A stretch of DNA of 56,751 nucleotides. Source: Apostichopus parvimensis (taxonomy: Eukaryota > Echinodermata > Holothuroidea > Aspidochirotida > Stichopodidae). Below the pieces are notes generated by a model. The model had not been told where the DNA came from. It was given only the letters and a program-made list of their open reading frames with translations, and ran no database searches. Positions 47,718-56,751 of this stretch are shown here, one piece after another. The DNA is taken from assembly GCA_000934455.1 (NCBI GenBank), contig KN887193.1, forward strand, positions 1 to 56,751, in the 5' to 3' direction. Every line of letters starts with the position of its first letter. Within the stretch, counting starts at the first letter, position 1. A program made the position numbers and the translations under genes.

Positions 47718-50700
47718 GCCGTACCGTTAAATAGAATGAGCGGTACCTTTGGATCAAAATAATGTGCAGTAACGTTAAATTGAATGTGCGGTACCGTTAA
47801 ATCAAATGTGCGGCAGTGTTAAAATGCAATGTACGGAACCGTTCAAAAGAATGTGCAGTACCGTTAAATCGAATGTTCGGTACCGTTCAGCAGAATGGGC
47901 GGTACACGGCGTTAAATCGACTGTGCGGTACCGTTCAACAGAATGTGCGGGACCGTTCAATAGAATGTGCGGTACCGTTCAATAGAAAGAGCGGGAGATT
48001 AAATAGAATGTGCGATATCATTAAATGGAATGTGCGGTACCGTCAAATTGAATGTGCTGTACTGTTAAATCGAATGTGCGGTATCGTTGTATCTAATGTG
48101 CGATACCGTTAAATGGAATGTGCAGTACAATTGAATAGAATGTGCAATTTCCTTAAATCGAATGTGCGGAACCGATCAATTGAATATGCGGTACAGTTAA
48201 ATAGAAAGTGCGGTACCGTTAAATCTAATGTGCGGTACCATTAAATTGAAAGTGCGGTATCGTTGAATGGAATGTGTGGTACAATCAAATTGAATGTGCG
48301 GTACCGATATATGGAATGTGCGGTACCGTTCAATAGAATGTGCGATACCGTTAAAACGAATGTTCGGTACCGTTCAATAGAATGGGCGGGACCGTTAAAT
48401 AAAATATGCGGTACCGTTAAATAGAAAGAGCGAGACAGTTAGATCGAATGTTCGGTACCGTTTAATCAAATGTGCGGTACAGTTAATAGAATGTGCGGTA
48501 CCGTTAACTAAAATGTAAGGGACCGTTCAATCGCATGTGCGGTACCGTTCAATAGAATGTGCTTTAGCGTTAAATAGAACGTGCAGTACCGTTAACTCGA
48601 ATGTGCGGGACCGTTCAATCGAAATTGCGGTACCGTTCAATAGAATGTGCGGTACCGCTAAATAGAACGTGCAGTACCGTTATATCGAATGTGCGTACCG
48701 TTAATAGAATGTACCGTACCGTTCAATAGAATGTGAGCTACCGTTCATTAGAATAGGTGGTACCGTTAAATACAACGTTTGGTACCGTTATACCGAATGT
48801 GCGTTTCCGTTATATCGAATGTGATGTACCGTTCAATAGAATGTGATATACCGGTCAACATAATGTGCTGCCGTTAAATCGAATGTGCGGTACCTTTAAA
48901 TAGAACGAGCGGTACCGTTCAATCGAAAGTGCAGTACCCTTAAATTGCATGTGCGGTACCGTTAAATAGAATGTGCGGTACCGTTCCATAGAATGTGCGG
49001 TACCGTTAAATCGAATATGTGATACCGTTGAATCTAATATGCGGTACTGTTCAATGGAATCTGTGGTACAATTAAATAGAATGTGCCGTACAATTAAATA
49101 GAATGTTCGGCACCGTTAAATAGTTAAAGCGGTACCGTTAAATGGGATGTGCCGTATGGTTAAATCGAATTTGCAATAACGTTAAATTGAAGTGCGGTAC
49201 TGTTCACTCGAATGTACGGTAGTGTTAAATGCCATGTGCGGTACCGTTCAAAAGAATGTGCGGTACCGTTAAATTGAATGTTCGGTACCGTTTAATAGAA
49301 TGGGCGGTACCGTTAAATGGAATGTGCGGTACCGTTCAATAGAATGTGCGGTACCGTTGAATGGAATCTGCGGCACCGTTAAATCTAATGTGCGGTACCG
49401 TTGAATCGAATGTGCGGTACAATTAAGTAGAATGTGCGATACCGTTAAATCGAATGTGCCGTAAAATAAAATCGAATGTTCGGCACCGTTAAATAATTAA
49501 AGCGGTACCGTTAAATGGGATGTGGCGTACCGTTAAATCGAATTTGCAATAACGTTAAATTGAATGTGCGGTACTGTTAAATCGAATGTGCGTACCGTTC
49601 ACTCGAATGTGCGGGAGTGTTAAATGCAATGTGCGGTACCGTTCAAAAGAATGTGCGGTACCGCTAAATAGAACGTGCAGTACCGTTATATCGAATGTGC
49701 GTACCGTTAAATCGAATGTACCGTACCGTTCAATAGAATGTGCAGCACCGCTAAATCGAATGTGCGCTACCGTGCATTAGAATAGCCGGTACCGGTTAAT
49801 AGAACGTGCGGTACTGTTATATCGAATGTGCGTTTCCGTTAAATAGAATGTTATGTACCGTTCACTAGAATGTGATGTACCGTTCCATAGAATGTGTGGT
49901 GCCGTTAAATCGAATGTGCGGTACCTTTGAATAGAACATTCGGTACTGTTCAGTCGAAAGTGCAGTACCCTTAAATCAAATGTGCGGTACCGTTAAAAAT
50001 AATGTGCGGTAACGTTCCATAGAATGTGCGGTACCGTTACATCGAATGTGTGGTACCGTTGAATCTAATGTGCAGTACCGTTAAATGGAATGTGCGATAC
50101 AATTAAATATAATGTGTTGTACAATTAAATCGAATGTTCGGCACCGTTAAACAGTTAAAGCGGTACTGTTCAATCAAATGTGCGGTACCGGTCAATGTAA
50201 TTTGCGGTACCGTTAAATCAAATGTGCAGTACCTATAACTCGAATTTGTGCGGGACAGTTCAATAGAATGTGCAGTAACGTTCAATAGAATGTGCAGTAC
50301 CGTTAAATAGTACGTGCGATACCGTTAAATCGAATGTGATGTACTGTTCAATCGAATGTGCGGTACCGTTCAATAGAATGTGCGGTACTGCTAAATAGAA
50401 CGTGCCGTACCGTTATATTGAATGTGCTTACCGTTAAATAGAATGTACCGTACCGTTCAATACAATGTGCAATACCGTTAAATCGAATGTGCGCTACCGT
50501 TCATTTCAATAGGCGGTACCGTTAAATAGAACGTGCGGTACCGTTATATCGAATGTGCGTTTCCGTTAAATCGAATTTGATGTACCGTTCAATAGAATGT
50601 GCTATACCGTTAAATATAATGTGCGGCACCGTTAAATAGAATGTGCGGAACCGTTATATCAAATATACGCTAATGTAAAATAGAATTTGCGGTACCCTTA

Positions 50701-53700
50701 AATAGAATGTGCGGTACCCTTCAATAGAATGTGCGGTACCCTTAAATAGATTGTGCGGTACCGTTAAAAGGAATGTGCTGTACAATTTAATGGAATTTCT
50801 GCACCGTTAAATAGTTAAAGCGGTACCGTTAAATTGAATGTGTATGACTGTTCAATCGAATATGCGGTACCTTTAGATCAAATTGGTGGTACCGTTAAAT
50901 AGAATGTGCAGTATCTTTGAATGGAATTTGCGGTACCGTCAAATTGAATGTGCGGTACCATTAAATAGAATGTGCGGTACCGTTTAATGGAATGTGCGGT
51001 ATTGTTTATTATAATTTGCTGTACCGTTCCAGTGAATGTGCGCTACCGTTCAATAGAATTGGCGGTAACGTTAAATTGAATGTGCGGTACCGTTAAAAGG
51101 AATGTGCGGTACAATTTAATGGAATTTCGGCACCTTTAAATAGTTGAAGCGGTACCGTCAAATTGAATTTGTAGTACTGTTAAATCGAATGTGCGGTACA
51201 TTTAGATCAAATTGGTGGTACCGATAAATGTAATGTGCGATACCGTTCAATCGAATGTGCGGTACCGTAAATAGAATGTGCGGTACCGTTAAAAGGAATG
51301 TGCGGTATTGTCAAATCGAACGTGCGGTACCGTCAAATATAATATGCGGTACCGTTAAATGTAATGTGCGGTACCGTTCAATCGAATGTGCGGTACCGTA
51401 AAATACAATGTGCGGTACCGTTATATCTAATATGCGGTATACCATTAAATAAAATGTGCAGCATCTTTGAATGAAATGTGCGGTACCGTCAAATTGAAAG
51501 TGCGGTACCATTAAATACAATGTGCGGTACCGTTAAATGGAATGTGCGGTACTGTTTATTAGAATGTGCGGTACCGTTCAATAGAATGTGCGTTACCGCT
51601 AAATAGAACGTGCGGTACCGTTATATCGAATCTGCATACCGTTAAATGAAATGTACCGTACCGTTCAATCGAATATGCAGTACCGTTAAATCAAATGTGC
51701 GCTACCGTTCATTAGAATAGGTGTTACCGTTTAATAGAACGTGCGGTATCGTTAAATATAATGTGCGGCACCGTTAAATAGAATTTGCGGAACCGTTATA
51801 TCAAATGTGCGCTAATGTATAATAGAATGTACAGATTGTGCGGTACGTTAAATTGAATGTGCGGTACCATGAAATAGAATGTCCGTTAAATGGAATATGC
51901 GGTACCGTCTATAGAATATGCGGTATCGTTCAATAGAATGTGCGGTGCCGTTAAATAGAAAGTGCCATTCCGTTCAATTGAATGTGTGGTACCGTTCAAA
52001 AGAATTACGTAGAAGTACCCTTAAATAGAATGTACGGTACCGTTAAATATAATGTGCAGTACCGTTCTATAGAATGTTCGTTACCGTTTAATCGAATGAG
52101 CGGTACCTTTCAATTGAATATGCGGTACCGTAAAAGAGATTGTGCGGTACGTTCAATTGAATGTGCGGTACCATGAAATATAATGTGCAGTACAGTTCTA
52201 TAGAATGTGCGGTACCGTTAAATCGAATGTGCGAACAATTCAATCGAGCGTGCAGAACCGATCAATGGAATATGCTGTAACGTTCAATGGAATAAGCGGA
52301 AACAATCAGTCGAATATGCGGTACCGTTTAATCGAATTAGCGGTACCGTTCAATCGAATAAGCGGTACCGTAAAACAGATAGTGCGGTACCGTTAAATTG
52401 AATGTGCGGTACAATTAAATAGAATGTGCAGTATCGTCAAATTGAACGTGCGGTACCGTTAAATGGAATTGGCCGTATTAAGTAATAGAATATGCGGTAA
52501 CGTTAAGTCTAAAGTGCAGCACCGTTCAATCGAATGTGCGGTACCGTTAAATATAATGTGCGGTACCGTTAAATATAATGTTTGGCACCGTTAAATAGTT
52601 AAAGCGGTACCGTTAAATGGGCGGTACCGTTAAATAGTATGTGCGGAACCGTTAAATATAATGTGCGGATTAAATATAATGTACCATTAAATAGTACGAT
52701 TAAATAGAATGTGCGGTACCGTAAAATCGTATGTGCGGTACAGCTTCTTAAAATGCGCGGTACTGTTCAATTGAATGTGCAGGACCGTTAAATAGAATAT
52801 GCGGTATCGTTTAATCGAATGTGTGGTAACGTTCAATGGAATGTGCGGTACCGTTAAATAGAATATGCGGTACCGTTAAATCGAAGGTGCAGTACCGTCA
52901 AATCGAATGTGGGGCACTCTTAAATGGAATGTGCGGTACCGTTCAATTGAATGTGTGGTACCGTTTAATTGAACGAGCGGTACCGTTCAATCGAAAGTGC
53001 GGTACTCTTAAATCGAATGTGCAGTTCCGTTAAATAGAATGTGCGGTACCGTTCCATAGAATGTGCAAAACTTTTAATTCGAATTAGCGGTACAGTTGAA
53101 TCTGATGTGCGGTACTGCTAAATGGAATGTGCGGTACCGTTAATTGGAATATGCAAAACTTCAATCGAATGTGCGGTAACGGTAAATAGAATGTTCGGTA
53201 CCGTTAAACAGAATGTGCGATACCGTTAAATAGAATATGCGGGACCGTTAAATCGAATGTGCGGTACCGTTAAATCGAATGAGCAGTACCGTTCGATAGA
53301 ATGTGCAGTACCCTTAAATTGAATGTATGGTACCATTAAATATGTGCGGTACCGTTAAATGGAATGTGCGGTATCGTCAAATTGAATGTGCGGTACCAAT
53401 AAATGGAACAAGCTGTACCCATTGATAGAATATGCGGTAACGTTAAGTCGAAAGTGCAACACCATCGTTAAATCGAATGTGTAATAACGTTCAATGGAAT
53501 GTGCGGTACCGTTAAATCGAATGTGCGGTACCGTTAAGTCGAAGGTGCAGTACCGTTAAATCGAATGTGCGGTTCCGTTCAATCGAGTGTGCAGAACCGA
53601 TCAATGGAATATGCTGTAACGTTCAATGGAATAAGCGAAACCGATCAATCGAATATGTGGTACCGTTTAATCGAATTAGCGGTACCGTTCAATCGAATAT

Positions 53701-56700
53701 GCGGTACCGTAAAATAGTTTGTGCGGTACCGTTAACTTGAAAGTGCAGTACAATTAAATAGAATGTGCGGTACCGTTAAATGGAATGTGCTGTACCGCTC
53801 CTTAGAATGTGCGGTACCGTTATATCGAATGTGCGATACCGTTAAATAGAATGTGCAGTACCGTTCAATGAAAAAGATTGTGCGTTACCCTTAAATTGAA
53901 TGTGTGGTACCATTAAATAGAATGTGCGGTACCGTTAAATAGAATGGGCGGTACCGTTAAATAGAATGTTTGGCACCGTTAAATAGTTAAAGCGGTACCG
54001 CTAAATTGGCAGTACCGTTAAATAGTATGTGCGGAACCGTTTAACATAATGTGCGGATTCAATAGAATGTACCATTAAATAGTACGATTAAATATAATGT
54101 GCGGTACCGTAAAATCGTATGTGCGGTACAGCTCCTTATGTGCGGGACAGTTAAATCAAATGAGCGGTACCGTTCAATCGATTATGCGGTACAGTTGAAT
54201 CTAATGTGCGGTACTGCTAAATGGAATGTGCGGTACCGTTAAATGGAATATGCGAAACTTCAATCGAATGTGCGGTAACGTTAAATAGAATGTGCGGTAC
54301 CGTTAAATCGAATGTGCAGTACCGTTCGATAGAATGTGCAGAACCGTTGAATCTAATATGCGGTACCGGTCAATGAAAAAGATTGTGCAGTACCCTTAAA
54401 TTGAAAGTATGGTACCATTAAATAGAATGTGCGGTATCGTCAAATTGAACGTGCTGTACCGTTAAATTGAAATGGCCGTACCAATTAATATAATATGCGG
54501 TAACGTTAAGTCAAAAATGGAGCACCGTTCAATAGAATGTGCTGTACAGTTAAATAGTTAAAGCGGTACGGAACCGCTAAATGGGCGGTACCGTTAAATA
54601 TAGTATGTGCGGAACCGTTTAATATAATGTGCGGATTAAATAGAATGTACCATTAAATAGTACGATTAAATAGAATATGCTGTACCATTGAATATATTGT
54701 GTGGTACCGTTAAATCGAATGTGCGGTACCGTTAAATTGAATGTGCGGTACTGTTTATTATAATTTGCGGTACCGTTCCAGTGAATGTGCGCTACCGTTC
54801 AATAGAATGTTCGGTAACGTTAAATTGAATCTGCGGTACCGTTACAAGGAATGTGCGGTACAATTTAATGGAATTTCGGCACCTTTAAATAGTTGAAGCG
54901 GTACCGTCAAATTGAATGTGTAGTACTGTTAAATCGAATGTGCGGTACCTTTAGATCAAATTGGTGGTACCGATAAATGTAATGTGCGATACCGTTAAAA
55001 TGTATGTGTGGGACCGTTAAATATAATGTGCGGAACCGTTAAATCAAATATGCGGTAAGGTGAAATAGAATGCGCGGTTCCGTTATATCTAATGTGCGGT
55101 ACCTTTCAATAGAATGCGCGGTACTGTAAAATAGGTTGTGCGGTAACGTTAAATTGAATGTTCGATACAATTAAATAGAATGTGCGGTACTGTTAAATGG
55201 AATGTGCGGCACGCTCCTTAGAATGTGCGGTACCGTTAGATCTAATGTGCGGTACCTTTCAATATATATTGCGGTACCGTTAAATCGAATGTGCGGTACC
55301 GTTCAATAGAATGTGCGGTACCGTTAATTCGAATGTGCGAACCGTTCAATAGAATGCGCGGTACTGTAAAATAGATTGTGCGGTAACGTTAAATTGATGT
55401 TCGATACAATTAAAAAGAATGTGCGGTATTGTTAAATGGAATGTGCGGCACGCTCCTTAGAATGTGCGGTACCGTTATATCGAATATGCGGTACCGTTAA
55501 ATAGAATGTGCGGTACCGTTAAATAGAATGTGCAGTACGGTACCGTTTAATAGAATGTGCGGTACCGTTAAATCGAATATGCGGTACAGTTCAAAGAAAT
55601 AGATTGTGCAGTACTCGTAATTGAATGGATGGTACCATTAAATAGAATGTGCGGTACCGTTAAATGGAATGTGCCGTACCTATTAATAGAACATGCCGTA
55701 CAGTTTAATAGAATGTGCGGTGACATTAAATAGAATGTGCGGTACCGTTCAATCGAATGTGCAGTACCGTTAAATCGAATGTGCGGTACAATTTAAAGGA
55801 ATGTTCGGCACCGTTCAATAGTTGAAGCGGTACCGTTAAATAGAGCGTGTGGTATCGTTATATAGAAAGTGCAGCACCGTTCAATCGAATGTGCGGTACC
55901 ATTCAATCGAATGTGCGGTACCGCCAAATAGAATGTGCGGTACCGTTAACTAGAATGTTCGGCACCGTTAAATAGTTAAAGCGGTACCGTTAAATGGGCG
56001 GTACCGTTAAATAGTTTGTGCGGGACCGTTAAATATAATGTGCGGTTCAAATATAATGTACTATTAAATAGTACGATTAAATAGAATGTGCGGTACAGTA
56101 AAATCGAATATTCGATACATCTCCTTAGAATGTGCGGTACTGTTCAATTGAATGTCCGGACCGTTAAATCGAATAAGCGGTTCAGTTAAATAGAAAAAGC
56201 GGAATCGTTAAATTGAATGTGTGTTACCGTTCTAAAGAATGTGCGGTACCCTTAAATCAAATTAGCGGTACCGTTCATAGAATGTGCAGGACCGTTAAAT
56301 CGAATGAGCGTTATGGTTAAATAGAATATGCCGTATCTTAATATCGAATGTACGGTACCATTCAATGGAATGTGCGGTACTGTTCAATAGAATGTGCGGT
56401 ACCGTTAAATCGAATGAGCGGTACTGTTCAATTGAATGTGCGGGACCGTTAAATCAAATGAGCGGTACCGTTCCATCGATTATGCGGTACCGTTAAATCG
56501 AAGGTGCAGTACCGTTAAATCAAATGTGCGGTACTGTTCAATTGAATGTGCGGGACCGTGAAATCAAATGAGCGGCACCGTTCAATCGATTATGCGGTAC
56601 TGTAAAATAGATTGTGCGTTACCGTTCAAATGAATGTGCGGTACCATAAAATAGAATGTGTGGTACCGTAATATGGAATGTGCGGTTTCGGCAAATGGAA

Positions 56701-56751
56701 CGTGCGGTACCGGTACCGTTAAATGGAACATGCCGTACCGTTAAATAGAAT
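47718..56751 (+). repeat. 22-bp satellite, right block, with higher-order repeats
   Basis: About 410 diverged units in plus orientation to the end of the window. Sequence at about 47730-48140 matches about 22150-22560 unit by unit, including shared odd units. A complex marker (ACCATTAAATAGTACGATTAAATA) recurs near 52683, 54070, 54648 and 56059. Open frames across the array are 22-residue translations of the repeat and are not genes. Confidence 0.95.

Overview
This window looks like animal nuclear DNA, not bacterial or viral. Genes are split by introns with GT/AG ends whose phases match. The protein families are metazoan (THAP fingers, a P2X7 ballast-like domain, SAMD3-like proteins). There is a very large tandem satellite, and AGGCCT-rich intergenic sequence is common. 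A marine invertebrate, perhaps an echinoderm or another non-vertebrate deuterostome, is my best guess, but the species cannot be read from the sequence.

The base layer is a 22-bp satellite (unit GAATGTGCGGTACCGTTAAATC, with a central palindrome CGGTACCG). It occupies about 301-1283, 20665-25106, 46539-46713 and 47718-56751, and switches strand near 21203. Everything else is transposon DNA inserted into it, and three of the insertions give back an intact satellite monomer when removed. (A) 1284-20664: a 19.4-kb element with CACTGT ends and a 2-bp CA target duplication. (B) 25107-46538: a Kolobok-type element with short inverted ends and a TTAA duplication. It carries a decayed THAP transposase gene on the minus strand and an apparently intact two-exon P2X7-ballast-like gene on the plus strand. 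(C) 26813-40322: a second, 13.5-kb CACTGT-ended element nested inside B, flanked by TA. (D) 46714-47717: a 1-kb hAT-like non-autonomous element with a near-perfect 8-bp duplication.

Elements A and C share one two-gene plan in the same order and strand: first a C2H2-finger transposase-like gene resembling animal EnSpm/CACTA transposases, then a multi-exon gene of the family annotated in many animals as 'SAMD3-like'. Each also has its own repeated motif close to the ends (ATTAGTCA in A, TTTACAGT in C). This recalls plant CACTA elements, which encode a transposase plus a second protein that binds subterminal repeats. My leading hypothesis is that the SAMD3-like protein is the second protein of these animal elements. 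The N-terminal domain of that protein differs between the copies (PB1/ubiquitin-like in A, SAM-like in C).

Nearly all transposase and SAMD3-like reading frames carry frameshifts or stops, several at homopolymer runs, so they are either decayed or affected by assembly indels. The P2X7-ballast-like gene is the clear exception. Smaller items include a hammerhead-ribozyme-like motif at 44733-44772, an intronic repeat family carrying perfect AGGTCA direct repeats, several foldback elements, and a 50-base assembly gap at 20351-20400.
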